A stretch of DNA of 64,000 nucleotides from Fremontodendron californicum (lineage: Eukaryota > Streptophyta > Magnoliopsida > Malvales > Malvaceae), in NCBI GenBank assembly GCA_030761205.1, contig JAULJL010000003.1:4898001-4962000 (forward strand). The letters run 5' to 3'. A program made the position numbers and the translations under genes. Within the stretch, counting starts at the first letter, position 1, and each line of letters starts with the position of its first letter. This document shows positions 47,496 through 60,900 of this stretch, one piece after another. The notes beneath the pieces are model-generated. The model had not been told where the DNA came from. It made no database searches and saw only the letters and a list, made by a program, of their open reading frames with translations.

Positions 47496-49536
47496 ATTTG
47501 GGTTGAATTAATGCTCTTCTCAAATGAGGAAGAATTAGACATATTTCTATTATGGGGATTGTAATGTTTTATGTTGTGGTGACCACCAACCTTTCTTTCT
47601 TCCCCCAAAAATGTCCAATCAACATTCATCAAAATTGTTTCAATTTGAAATGTGAACTTTGATGAAATTATTAGAAATGGGGTTAATTGCAGTCTTGTCC
47701 CTTTTGAATTTAGCATCTCATAAAAAATTTATATCAATAATAATGTGATTAATGTGAATGAAAATAGAAATACATAATTTTTATGAATAATTTTAAGATT
47801 TATATATTTGTAGCAAAGGCATAATTTCATAAAAGTTAGGCCAATATGCTCGATGTTTATGCCAAGAAGGTGCCTTAACTCTTGAGCATCTGTTAAAATA
47901 CCTTGGTTTATGTCTAAAGCTATGTACTACTTATTTAAGGTATCCCTTTATAAAAGCAATGGATACTCTCTTTGGTATCAAATGTAATTATTGTAGTTTA
48001 CTTTTCCTCTCTTATATAAGAAGCTAATTCGTGAAGAAATGGACAAAGTTCACCTTTGTAAGAAAAATCCTTGATATATGATCAGCATAGCATGAGTTTA
48101 TTAAGTTCTCTCTTTGGCTATTATTTAGTTCATCAGTTTTTCTAATTCATCCATAATAAAACAATAACATGAATCATATGCTCTGCAATTATTAAAATAA
48201 TAAATCTTTTGCATAAAAAAAACTCATGAAATTAAATACAAATCAAAATAGTCAAATACCGTACCGATAAATATACCGTTTTTGTTTTAACATTGATACG
48301 TATCAATTTTGGTGTGTTTTGATGTACCGTTTCAAGTTTACCAATTTTTTTAAATTTTTTTTTCATATATATATATATTATATATATATATATATATGCA
48401 AATACAAATTTAAAATTATAAATATTTAATATTCAAAATTTTTAAATATCAAACAAATAAATATTAAAATATTTAAAAATATATAGTTAAATATTATTAA
48501 TCAGGTTCAATAACCTAATTTAATGAATATATTTTATTTTTAAATGTAATTATGAAAAAAAATAAAAATGATCAAGCCAAAAAAAAATAGAAAATTGATT
48601 TAAAAATCAAATAAGTGAATTTTTTTTAAAAAAAAATTAAGAAAATCAAAATCTTATATCAATCGATACGGACCATTACAAGCTGATACAATTAGTACAA
48701 ACAAGTACAAAAATCGAGATCATATGAATACTGGTATCATTTCGTTTTATCTTAAAATCGATACGTACCGGCCGGTACGATACCAACTACACTGATAGAA
48801 ACCACTGATCCACTGAAGCAAGTTTAGATTACTATAACTAAGGCATAGCTCCATAAAAATCAAGCCATCAACTCGAGGTTTAAGAGGATGGTTTGAGTCT
48901 TGAACAAGGACCAAAATTCCATGATTCATGTCTCATAAAAGGCATTCAAGCAAATTCTGGAGCTCAATGTGGTTTTTTATTGATGCATTCCTAAAATTTG
49001 AGCTATTGGTTGCATATTTGGTAGTAACACTTCATAAGAAAAGGCAAAAGAAAGAAAGATTGTAAAAATATATACCAAAGCCAAACATAGCTATGCATTC
49101 TCTAATAATATCACAAAACATACCCATCCAGAAAGCAGAGTGGGATTAACAAACTACAAATTCGAAATAAAATCATGACTTAAGTATTGTCAAAACCAAG
49201 AAAACTACTGAAATTCTGGTTGGCACTAATGTAAGTGCTGAATCTGAAGAAACTTACATTCGTGAACTCAAATAAACTGAGCTCACGAATCCTAATAAAA
49301 CTAACACTAAGGAACTTGAAGAAACATAAAAACCCATCTTTAAAGAGAGTTCAAATGAGCTAAAAGAATTTTCTTCTATTTCATTATGTTGGATTTAAGG
49401 TGCATATAACTACTACTGTTCCTGATGCATTCTCTTTTATTCCTTTGATACAACAAATACAGACTGAAAGAATAGAAACAATTACTTTGTTTATATCAGT
49501 CAAAAAAGATACCTTTGGTGATCTTCAATGATCAGC
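47496..49536. other. Intergenic between SCPL and the polymerase gene
   Basis: The SCPL 3' flank is followed by AT-rich DNA. A block at about 48251-48787 has TACCGTACCGATAAATATAC near its left end and CGTACCGGCCGGTACGATAC near its right end in roughly inverted arrangement. It may be a degraded inverted-repeat element with an AT-rich centre and a TA microsatellite near 48367-48398. No gene seen. Confidence 0.5.
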
Positions 49537-49755
49537 TTACGCAGCATATAAAAGTTTGCTGCAAGTACTTGGCATCTTTGACGTCTCTTGCCCCCCAGGA
49601 GGTATCAACTGATGCACTAGAAAATAATTAAACACTTCCATGTAAGGAGAAACTATTTCCTCAGAGTAACAGTTCCTCTGAGCCGGAGACAACATTTCTC
49701 TATAAATCTCAGCCACAGTAAAGGACAATTCTAGTCCTTCACAGTCTATATCAGG
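49537..49755 (-). other. Open frame of unknown nature downstream of the polymerase gene
   Basis: About 70 codons on the minus strand (GLELSFTVAEIYREML...SPYMEVFNYFLVHQLIP) with mixed, protein-like composition. A +1 frame continues with CQVLAANFYMLRKLIIEDHQ up to a GTATC donor-like site near 49512. No family was recognised. It may be polymerase 3' UTR, an exon of an unannotated gene, or a frameshifted gene fragment. Confidence 0.3.
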
Positions 49756-49783
49756 ATAACCAGAAACAAGAAGCAGTCTGGCC

Positions 49784-49957
49784 TTATGTTGCTTCGACTC
49801 TTTATTTTTCTTGAAGTACCCGTGTCCAACGCATATCCGGATATGAGTATGGGGATATGACCCTCCAAATACATGTAAAAACTTAGAAAAATTGAATATA
49901 CCTGTGTAGGACCACATACTCATATCCGACACTCACATCCGAATCCGAGTAACATAG
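49784..49957. mobile_element. hAT-like MITE family M1, copy 5
   Basis: 174 bp from TTATGTTGCTTCGACTC to GAATCCGAGTAACATAG, 140 bases past the polymerase stop codon and therefore probably in its 3' UTR or just after. A decayed duplication is possible (ctggcctt and ctaacctt, 6 of 8). Confidence 0.82.
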
Positions 49958-50097
49958 CTAACCTTCGTTTCTCAAGTTTCAGTTGAGTTCCACATGGATT
50001 TACTCACTAAAATTTCTTGATGCTCTAGGGCAAAAGAATGTAAAAAACCTAGGAATGTTTCTGCACATGATATACAAATGTTGTTGCACTTTGAGAA

Positions 50098-53000
50098 TCA
50101 GTTGAAAAAGTAAGGGGACTTGAGAACCTCTCGCAAGTCAAAGTTGCCTCTCTCTGGGAGGGGAGGAAAAACCAATGATGGATATGATGTGTGGAAGCTT
50201 TCAAGCAACTGAGGAGAATCAAAGTAAAATTGATATGGTCAATAAAAATGAATGAAACAAAAATTTCAGAATACTTTGAAAACTGGGTAAATATAATTGT
50301 CATTTTTCAATTAAAACAAAACTAAAGCAACATAACTATTGATTGGTTAATATTAGAATGAAAAAGGTTTTGACTTCCTTTTACAAGTAGGTGAACTAAA
50401 GTAACATTTTTCGTCTACATTGCAATCTAACAAACGAATCAAATATTCTATCTATTGGCTACCTTCTAAGAATACAAAGACAGGGATCAGTACACTTACA
50501 TTTTCAAGAACTGGCATGCTATAAAGCTCCACAAATTTTTCTCTAAGTATCCGATTCATCTTCTCCACATCGCATGCATGTGTCCAGAAGGAGTCATGGA
50601 CCCCTGCAAATAGATTTATTTGAGAGGGACATGAGCATCTATGTTACAGAAAAATGTTATTTAGATTGTCTTCCCCAGTATCATCTTCAAACAGTGTAAA
50701 TACTAAATATAGCAGGTTCACCTTTTTCTTACATCCTATATATAAATATGGGATATTATGAAGATCAAAGGTGGTGTCCACGTGGCACCTCCATAATCTT
50801 TTTTTTTTTAAAAGAAAAGATAGAAAAGAAAAGAAAAAAAAAAACTGTGTTCGTATTATTTTTTTGTGTTTAAAGTATTATAAATTTATATAAACTTTTA
50901 CACGTTAATAATTTGATTTGTGCAAATTTTTACACGTTCGTGTATTCGTGTCGTGTTCATGTTATTTTTCGTCTTGTGTTTTAATTATTTTTACTATGTT
51001 GTATTCGTGTCGTGTCTCAATTCATCTCATATTTTACATGATTTGTCATAATGATTCAATTTAGAGAAAATTTTGTGTGTCCGTGACGTTTTTTTTTTTC
51101 TTCAAAGTATTATAAATTTATATAAATTTTTACATATTAATAATTAGTTTTACACGTTAATAATTTATATAAAATATTATAAATTTATACAAATTTTTAC
51201 ATGTTAATAATTCGTTTTATGTATATTTTTACACGTTCGTGTATTCATGTCGTGTTCATGTTAATTTTCATGTTGTGTTTTAATTATTTTTCCTATGTTG
51301 TGTTCGTGTCTCAATTCATCTCATATTTTACATTGTTTGCCGTTATTATTCAATTTAGAGAAAATTTTGTACTTTCATATTTTTTTTTGTGTTTTCAAAG
51401 TATTATAAATTTATATAAATTTTAACACGTTAATAATTAATTTTATACGTTAACAATTTATATAAAGTATTTATATAAATTTTTATACGTTAATAATTCA
51501 TTTTGTGTATATTTTTACACGTTCGTGTATTCGTGTCGTGTTTATATTATTTTTCGTGTTGTGTTTTAATTATTTTTCTATGTTGTGTTCGTGTCGTGTC
51601 TCAATTCATCTCATATTTTGCATAGTTTGTCATTGTTATGTAAAGTTTGAATTGAATTACACGTTAATAAATCTTTTTAAGTTCGAATTAAAGTGGACAA
51701 ATGTTATGTATTCAAGTAATCAATATTCTTTTCTAATTTTTAACATTATCTCATTGTTTGCATATTTTCATTATGATATTATCATTGTTAATGTAAAGTG
51801 AAATTATATTTTTAGTTAAAAAACTCAAAATAAAATGTAAATATTTTCATCTGTATACTCTGCAAATTATTTTCAAGCTCATCTTTGCAACAAAAGCTTT
51901 TCTGTTGAGTGTTTCATTACAAACATACACAATATTAGAAGAACGTATCAAAGCCTTTGTAAATAATGAGGTGGAAGTTGATCTAAAAATAAGGGGGTTT
52001 AGATTGCTATAGTTGGTTTTACTGTGAGAAATTCTGATAAATAAAGGAAATGTTTGCTTGAATGATGACATACTAGTGGTCACATATCAGAATATCAGCT
52101 TCATCTTTGAGAGAATAAGGCCAACCAGATAAACAACTAAAGAATTTACTCAAATCATTGTATTATCCTCCAAAGGTTTTTTCACTTCTAAGCCTTAGCA
52201 AGTAATCAACATGCTTCCAAAGTCCAAACTTCTTAATAGTCACATGAAAGAACATGCAGCCAAAAGTAATCTGCAGTTGAAGCAATCTAAGTTGTATGCT
52301 AATGCTAAATGTGACAAGGCTTTAATACATTCTAAGGTATTTAAATTTCCTTGCTCCATTTATTTGAGAATAAATAGAAATTTTCTTAAGAGAAAGCATG
52401 GACACCATAAAATAAAGACTTTGCCCAACATATGCAAAAGTCTATAACATGTATAACAGTTTCATTCCATTTTTTTTCGAAATGCATTCACTTAAAGAAT
52501 TTTCCCTTATTAAAATAATATGTCAAGGCTCTATACAAAGTTAATTTGCTTGTTTTCATGCGAATAAATCTAATCTTGGTCTAAGCTCTGCCTACTAAAA
52601 GTTAGCAGGACAGACCTGCAAAATGTAGACCAGCGTCCCTGCATGCAACCGCAGTCATCATCATGTGAGAACCATCAAGTGAGTGAACAAAATTTGGAGG
52701 GAATGCAGTTCTCTGTTTTCTAACTTCTACCTGAAAATTGACAAAATATGAGTGTTTCTACTTGTTTAGAAACAAACCAAAGCAGAAATAGAAACCAAAA
52801 CAAGGGCTAAAATAATAAACTTACTGAGTTGCCCTCCCGCCGCAAGGCTAATACCTGAAGAGATGTTCTTATCTGAAAAGCAGCAGTGATTTTGTTACTC
52901 TAATGTCGATTTATTATTTAATGGAAAGATTATACCTAGTACAGCTAGCATTCTACAAAGGGTGTCCTCGTCCAACTATAATGCTGAGGTATGACCACCT

Positions 53001-56000
53001 TAAAAGAGATAAAAATGTTTAGCCCATGCATTATAGAGAAAAAAAATAGTAATTTCATGGATACTAGAGCATGAAACAGTTAGGTGGTTTTGTCCCTCAA
53101 GTTATTCCAGTTGAAGATAAGGAAAATGTCTTCTTCAGTATTTTAAGTTTAACACATGGGAACCTCCCAACCATGGATGTATCTTCCACACCAATATCTG
53201 ACTTGGCTTGGTCTGGACCACTGACTAGAAAGCTAGTCCTTTCAGTGGCAAAGTTTCTCATTGGATTGTTTGAGATCAAAAGTCAGTGAATGCAATGACA
53301 TGTTTTGGCCTTTTTGCTGACCTGCTATGACCTTACCAGGCTTAATGAACCTGCTGGGTTTACTTTAATAGTGATGTAATTAATCAAAATGGGACTTTTG
53401 TAGGAATTGAACAGGCTTAATAATCCAGTTACAGTACACTGCAACTCTAGAACTTACAAGATGTCGTTCACTTTTATAGTAGGGTTGCACAACAGGGAGA
53501 CCAAGAGGTGTTGTCCATTGCACAGGTTGATTCTCTGAAGCAATAACCTACAATACAAGGATTTCACAGTCCAGTAAATTGATTGAACTAGAAACCAATG
53601 CTCCATAATTACCATAAGGCAGCTTGTATCAGTGATTCTTGTAATATAAGAAGTCATACCTTCGCACAGTCACCTAGCCAACCCATTATGTTTCGTGCTG
53701 CTTGGAATAATTCTCCAAGGGCTGCCAACGTCACCTGTTAAAAATTTTATGACTTTGGCATCAAATTCAGATAAGTATAATTGTTTCATTTCAACAGAAA
53801 TATTAAAAGCATAGTCTAGTATTGTAATATAAAGAAAAATCATTCTTATTCACCCCTTTTTCCAAGGCTACAGGCAAACAAAAACACGAAGACACACACA
53901 TGCACACATAAAATAGAACATTTTTTCCATCCTCCAAATGCTGATGCAACAGTTCTAGGAACCACAGCCTCCTAAAATAAAGGGGAAAAAAATCCAGAAC
54001 ACTCCCATTTTACATCCGTCTAACAACTACAGTTAAGATACCAATGTCAAGAAATCGAGGGAAGAAAGGGTATTTGAGAACGATTGAAGAGAGAGAGAGA
54101 AATCTAAATGGATGCATGTGCAAACAAACCTAGTAGCATGTATGTATAGTACAGAGATTATCACAGTTTGCACATGCATTTGTTCATGCTCGCATAAGTA
54201 CATAATACTAAATGGATTGCTTACTTTAGCAGTATAGCAAGCTGCAGCAAATAGCACTCTATCATCAGTTATATTACCCTTCTCCTCTAATCTTCGTTTT
54301 ATTTGCTCGCGTGCCCCAACAAAAGTGACACCATATACTGAGGTCATTATCGTCTGTTTCACTAATTTTCGATCCATCTGAAAGTTTCCGAATTCCAACA
54401 GTTTAAGCCGTTAGTTTAAGAAAAGAATGTCCTAATTAAAAATTAATTGTAAATAGTTTAGACCTTAACTCTTCAATGAAATCTAGTAATTTTGAGTTTC
54501 AAAAGAACCAAGGAAGTCCAACCTGATCAATTAAGAGCCTTGCCAATAAAGCATTGGGATTTGTTGCAGGATCCTTGTTACTGTCCCTCTTCATTATATT
54601 GTGAACCCTGCCCAGCACCGGAAAATATAATTAAATAGTTATAGGAATAAAGAAATTCTTTAGTTCTCATTTTGTAGTATCATATTTCAGAATACATACA
54701 AATAGAAAATTTTCCAGAAATTAAAGCTGCAACAAGAAAATGATGTTGAAAAATGCCCTCCTATGAAGCACGGATACGGACACAAGCTACAGGAAAAAGA
54801 CTGGTACGAGCATGATGACATTGAAAATCTTGTTCTGCTTCTTTGGGGTTTTGAAGTGAAATTTTCAATTATCCAAAAAAAAAAGAGTCTTAAAAAAGTA
54901 GGATTACCATCCCTCCCAGATGGAACTTTGATCCCATAGGCCCAATTCATATGCAGGATTAATTTATTTTGTGATTGGATTTTATATATCTTGAAATCTA
55001 AATTAGTAGTAAAACCTTTTAAAAGAACCATTAATTCCAATAATTAGACCCAATAAACCGAAGCTTAAATGAACTCTTTGACTAAAGAAAGCCCAGACCA
55101 GTCCAATCAAAAACCTGAAAGTCAGATACTATGTCTTCTTAACCTCACAACGTACACCAGAAAAGTACTACTCTTTGCTACAGCCATCTCTCGAGCAACA
55201 AACTTTCTTTCCTTTAGTCAGATACTTTCCCTCTCTTTTTCTCTTGACAAAACTAACAGGACTGCCTGTACCCCATCCATTTTACGCATTAGATATCTGT
55301 CACAAGTCACCCAAGGTAAAGCCAAATGATGAAAGCAAAACCCTTCTCCTTGTCCGTCTGGTGTCCTCTCAATGTCCTACCATTTGTGACTCTCTTTTTT
55401 TACTTTTTGGTTGTATCCACCAAGTCCAATACACCCAACTTTATCAAAGGCGTATCTGTATCAGACATGTACATGAAACAGACACAGCCACAGAGGTTAG
55501 TATCTGTGCTTCATAGGTTCCCTTACGACACATCTAGGCGCTTCCAAGTTCCAAGCAAGGATGATATAATAACTCAAGGTTATACGACATGCTGGTCCTT
55601 TTGAGAATAGACCTAGTACAGCCAGTATTCTTTGTAACATTTTGTCCTTAGTAGTGATGAGAAGTCCCTTCTTATTGTTTTCAAAATTAAGAACACGATC
55701 CAATTTTATTTTTTTCATCGCCATTTCTTGATTGATTTACTAGAAACATAAAGATTCTTGAACCACAAACTGTCTAAATGTTAATTAATAATCACATTTT
55801 GTAACTGTCTAAAAATTCTTCTCCTAGCAAACTGAGAAGAGTGTAAGAGTTGACAAACACCGAACCAGTTGTCAATTATCATTGAATCTAATTAGATGGT
55901 AATCAATCCAAATAAGTTTGTTTTGTGAGCATTTCAGTGGACTTTAGAACTTCTGATTGATTAATTTTATCTTTCTTCTCCTTAATTTTCTGACATTAAA

Positions 56001-59000
56001 AACTCAATTGATTCTCTTGCAATAATACTATGTAGCCACTTGCAACTCACTTAATCCTTTCATCTTACACCCCCCGGTCTCATCCCTTTCTGCTATCAAA
56101 TGCTTAATCATCTGCTACAAGGGCCAAAACCAACTGTGTTCATATGATACCCTCAGAACAGTCCTCAAGTACTCGATGATTATAACCTTATTGCAACCCA
56201 GAACCGAGTTTCTCCTCCTCTGTCCTTACAACACTGAAACAATCCTTAAACTCTCTTGAGCTGCTGCAGCTCAGAAACTCTTCGAAATAGTATCTTATCT
56301 ATTTCAACTTTTTATGTCAAGCATTTGCATTTAGAACCGTTATGTATCAAACAACAAAATTTTACAACTTCAAACTGCACATAGTAAGTGATCAAAGGCA
56401 GCTTCTGAAGTCAATTCTAAATATAAAAAATATCCACCTAGCCTCCAAGTTTGACAGGCTATTTTATTTGAGTTTATTCTAAGATTTATCATGATTATCC
56501 TTCTATCTACACCTCATCCTACAATTACAAAATTATATTAACAGGTTCTCTGATTTTGGTCTACCAAACCAAATATATCTAAAATTCCTGCATTGTCAAA
56601 TTCATGTTGCTTTAGTTTCTAAGCCTCCCTTTATATGGAAAAGATTTCTTCCATGAATATGCATCTACCAAGTGTAAAATTTTCAGTTAAAGCGAGACTA
56701 GCTGTATCAGCAGTTATTTCCCCAATGAATAAGGCTACTCTCAATTGTTGCTTTTCCCCCCCTTAATTTTACTGGATTGCTATCCTGTCCATTACTTTCA
56801 ATACACACATCATCGTCATTCACATGTAAGATCCACCCATGAATTGTAGAAGTCATACTTGTGAATGGTGATTAAAATTGTATTGGATAGTAATGGACAA
56901 AAATGTAATGGAGGGGAGTCGGACTCAATTTGGATATCCAAAGCAAAGTGCACATTGAATCCAAAAGAAAATAATACTTTTATAGGATTAAAAGTTTGAC
57001 TTTTACTTCAATGTAGAAGCAGTACATTTACGTTTCGGTTACTTTTTACTCCTTTCCTCATCTTTAAGCAACAACTAAACGGAGCAACAATATCAACCAG
57101 AAAAACTCTGACTGGCAAGAAAAAGTGAGATGCAGCAAGTTTTTTATGCCCCATTACTAATTTTCTAGATAATAACTAAAAGGAATTCTTCAGTTCTAAT
57201 GCCTTACTTGCCAGGTTTGAATAATTAAATTTAGTATACCTCACAGCAATTTCTGAATAAACATCAGCTGGTTTCTCTCCAGCAACCAAGTTAACCGCTG
57301 CAGCTTCCAACTACGAAAACAGATAAAAGATGTGAGACCACAGATGCACGTTTAATAACTAACATAGCAGAAAAAGTGGCTAATGATAAGCTGATAATTA
57401 GTGGGTAATAATTTGTAATCAAGAGAAGTTAAACCAACCCAACATTTATAATTTATAATTACAAGGCAAAGATGTAAGATTCAATTTCACATTCACATGA
57501 TATATCATTTATGAGGAAGAGAAATACACTTCAAAAACTTCAGGGAGTTTAAGACCAAAAGATAAGATTCAGGTGATTCAAGATTTTAACTCTCATTTCA
57601 TTTATTTCCACATAATCCTCATTCCAAATGGTAAAAAAATCCCCAGGTTTCTTGTTTAATTAGGAGGAGATACCAGTTATATAAAAACATCCAACCAAAT
57701 ATCTTAAAGGAAAGAAAATCTGACTACATGCATAATTACAGCAGTTACTCAGACAGTGCAAGGCTTCTAATATTGTAACAGAAGTTACAAAAATGAGCTA
57801 ATGAGGCTAGCAAGAAAAAATTCCAATCATTGGGGTAATTTTAATAACACCATTCCCCTAAGTCACTTCTCTCTAACGCCAAAGGGGACCTATGTAGAGG
57901 ATATAAGGCCTAGATGTAAGTTAAGTTCTATTTATTTCCAGAACAAGAATTCAGAGTTCTCGAGCTATAATCTATATATCTATATATATAACTCAAGCAC
58001 GAGAATATGAGTTGTAGATCATTCAGAACAGGAAAAAAAATGCTTATCTACAACATACACTGTCTCTTCCCAAGGCTGCATAGTGCTGTAAGCCATTGCA
58101 GGAACCGTCCTGCATTTTTAAGGGAAAGAAGAAAAAGAAAAGAAGGGTGAGGCAGAGGAGTCAGATAGGGTATAAAAACAAAATAAGAAACAATAAAGCT
58201 AATTAAACAACTAAGATGAGATCAATTTTAAAAATATTCATGTAAAGACAGATTGAAAAGGCATAAGATTCAGATGTGTGTAACCAAAACTATTAAACAA
58301 TGCCCTGTAAAGAGGAAGTAAAGAACCAAAATAATGCAGGTATTTTCTAACCAGTCATTCATAAAAGCAACTATACCAAGATGTGGCAGCACTAAAAGGT
58401 CACTAAAAGCAATGAATGTATAATCACATTCACATAAGAGTTAAGACAGATGAGTAGCAGATATGGTAACCATACAACAGTGCACTATGTGATCTCTTAG
58501 AAATTCACAATGCTAAAATCTATCCAGATGAGTAGTTCAAACTATCTTATTATTTTAAGATAGCGATCCCAATTTTCTTACATTTAACAAGATTACATAG
58601 ACAATGGATTGTTTTGATCAAGAACACTAAGATGATAAGGGCCTTCTGGTAGAACTGATGTCTCCTGATACTATAAAATGCCAGTAGTGGAGAAACTGTT
58701 ACAAGCAAAATAGGACTTTGAGAAAGAAATTTTCTACTGTCACAATTTAATCCTAAAGATATCAGACAACAGTAGATCAATATTTAGTTTTCCCCCTAAT
58801 ATTTTTTTTGGCCAGAAGTCCCCCCCACCCCCACCCTTTCAACCTTGCAAATTATCAGCTCTTAGGTTCTATAAAGAGATAAGAAGTGTGACATTGAAAT
58901 CTTAGGATTTCATCCCAGCTTAACGATACTGGCATATGTTATAACTGGAAATGCTAGCAACCTAGCAATAGAAGGTTCAGCTTCAGCAGCAGGTGTCACT

Positions 59001-60073
59001 TAGTTAAGGCTGGAAGCCTATCGAACAATCAGGTCCTTGCACGTCTAATAACAACTAAAGACCAGAATTATGATGCCTTTCCACAAGGAAAAAAAAAAAA
59101 AAAAAAAAAAAAAGAAGTCTAAAGAACTAGATATAGGGATGTTCCATGCTATGTCCAAACTCTATTCATATTGAATGATCATGACTACAGAGAGAAGTAA
59201 ATTATTTAGTTCAATTGAATTTCGAAGTGCAAATGTTGATTTAAGTGCAGAAATGCAACTCAACAAGCAAACTAGAGAAATTTACTTATGGTATGTTTCA
59301 GCTTGCGTAAATAGAAATGATCCTTTTCTCTGCTTCAAGGCTCATAATGAAGATTTACCTGATGAATTGGCAGGTAGGAGAGCACACTATGTGGCGATGA
59401 GCTCTGTAAGGCTTCTGATAGATTAATACAAGCAGCTAAGCACTGAAAAGGATCCTCAGCTGTTAACCACCAGCGGTTACCATTAATAGGGTTTTCTGCT
59501 GAATCAAATATTTCATCTAAATGATTATCCACAAATGCTAGACGCCCATCATGTGAAAGCTTTTCAACACCTCCTGAGTACAGGTTTGCTAAATGTATTT
59601 TCAGCCAATGTAACCCAGATCTCCCCAGTGGTCGTCCTTCAGCGAATTCAAGAACTCCTCGACAGAGATCAGAACTTAGATGACTCAAATGTGGATGCAT
59701 GGGGTATGCACGGCCTCGAAAATCAAGATTGTGAGGATAATAAAATCCTTCCTCATTTTCCATTTTCCGAGCCACCTGTCCTACGACAAGCTTCTTTAGA
59801 GTGTATACTCACAAAATGAAACAAAAACCAGAAGGGAAACATATGAGCACTCATGCACAGAGAGGCAAATGCATCAAAACAAAAACCATCAAGCAATCCA
59901 TACACCGATACACATGGAGAAGAGAGAGAGAGAGATCTTACAGAAAGCTTAAGTTCAGTGTCACATCGCTGAGAATGTCTCTCTCGGTTAATCTTGTTTG
60001 CCTTTCTCACACTCCATTTCCACTCTTGGATCTCTGTTGAATCCTCTAAAGGCGGTTTCTCAGGTATAGGAAT
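50098..60073 (-). CDS. RPOT: Phage-type organellar RNA polymerase, C-terminal 483 aa, 12 exons (5' part outside the window)
   Basis: Exons on the minus strand at 60073-59942, 59775-59359, 58109-58059, 57310-57240, 54607-54523, 54377-54225, 53734-53660, 53547-53458, 52872-52825, 52730-52616, 50603-50500 and 50208-50098, all GT/AG and in phase. They encode the catalytic half of a single-subunit T7-like polymerase. Seen are [20 protein letters not shown], motif A with catalytic Asp in [17 protein letters not shown], motif B with Lys and Tyr in [14 protein letters not shown], motif C with catalytic Asp in [12 protein letters not shown], and the family end SPYFFN. The protein transcribes mitochondrial or plastid genes. 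Targeting cannot be judged without the N-terminus; wording near [20 protein letters not shown] leans to the plastid RPOTp type, weakly. About 500 residues are missing upstream. No exon was found at 60074-60635, so they probably lie beyond Copia-3. Confidence 0.93.
50830..51650. repeat. Tandem TTCGTGTCGTGT-rich repeat in a polymerase-gene intron
   Basis: Three units of about 270-290 bases, each with TTTTTACACGTTCGTGTATT, CGTGTCGTGTCTCAATTC and TTTAGAGAAAATTTTGTG, fill much of the 2-kb intron 50604-52615. It is the reverse complement of the block at 26770-27335. Open frames here are low complexity. Confidence 0.8.
54760..55517. mobile_element. Possible 758-bp TIR element in a polymerase-gene intron
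   Basis: Left end CCTATGAAGCACGGATAC and right end GTATCTGTGCTTCATAGG are inverted repeats with 17 of 18 matches. Flanking duplication is weak (atgccctc and gttccctt, 5 of 8). The interior has no recognised transposase; open frames at 55069-55604 are not assigned. It lies in the 2.6-kb intron 54608-57239. Confidence 0.6.
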
Positions 60074-60635
60074 CTAAAATAACACATTGGAGGGATACTT
60101 CAGGCAAATAAAACAAGTATATAGTGAATAAATACTCATCCCATCTCAAATTAAGTGGCTATGTATGATTTGCATGCAGTGGAAGAAAAAAGCTGACTGT
60201 AAGGATTTTTATATTAAAATTTTGAATTTGTTATAATGTTGATTTGCAGTATTTTTTATGCCACAAGGTAAAATAATCATAAAAATCGATATGAAATATA
60301 GAAAATTAAGAGGATTGGTAGCCCGAAAAAGGGAAGAGAACATAGGGTCCGTTTGTTTCACAAAATGTTTTCCGGAAAATGATTTCTACATTTTCTGGTG
60401 TTTAGTTGGCGGAAAATTGATTGATCAACGGAAAATGATTTACTGGTCAACGGAAAATAAGATTTTTTTCTGGAAATTATCTTCCCCTTTTCAAAAGGGG
60501 AAGACAATTTCCATACAAGAACCACCCATGAGTAAGGCTACTCGAATAAGGATCAGATATCATATTTTAGATTGAAACTTAACTTGACTCGAGCCAAATA
60601 TTATTATATTAAAAAAAATTATTTTTTAATTATAA
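60074..60635. other. Intron or upstream sequence of the polymerase gene, with MITE remnants
   Basis: No exon seen on the minus strand. A Stowaway-like start (TACTCATCCCATCTCAAATT) is at about 60134. A block starting GGGTCCGTTTGTTTCACAAA at about 60346, with repeated GGAAAATGATTT words and an internal hairpin near 60480-60512, looks like a decayed MITE. Right ends are not clear. Confidence 0.45.
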
Positions 60636-60872
60636 TGTAGAAAATCAGGATTCTTAGGCAGGATTCTTAGGGATTTGTAAGATATCCAATAAATCTAGTT
60701 GTTAGCAAAATCTAATTCAAATCATGTAGTTAAGTCCTAGAATTACGGAGATTTATGCAGATTTGTAGGTTTGTTAAGTTTTAAATTTCCTCTATTTATA
60801 ATCCTTGTATTTTTCTATTTTAATAATAAGAAGTAATTCTATCTTTTCTCTCTCTTTTCACTGCTGCGCTCA
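60636..60872 (+). repeat. Copia-3 5' LTR (predicted borders)
   Basis: 237 bp from TGTAGAAAATCAGG to CTGCTGCGCTCA, with TG...CA ends and the primer site abutting. A TATTTATAATCC stretch near 60793 may be its TATA. The partner LTR is outside the window, so the left border is inferred. Confidence 0.7.
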
Positions 60873-60884
60873 TGGTATTAGAGC
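60873..60884 (+). other. Copia-3 primer-binding site
   Basis: TGGTATTAGAGC follows the LTR directly. It differs from the usual TGGTATCAGAGC by one transition, a common variant in plant copia elements. Confidence 0.85.
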
Positions 60885-60900
60885 TTTGTAAAAAATCCTG

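Noticed and set aside
47315..47716. 133-aa minus-strand frame
   Set aside because: Antisense to SCPL exon 10 and its 3' flank; no independent support.
55069..55604. Plus-strand frames of 86-113 codons inside the 54760-55517 element
   Set aside because: Mutually overlapping in different frames, no domain recognised, located in an intron.
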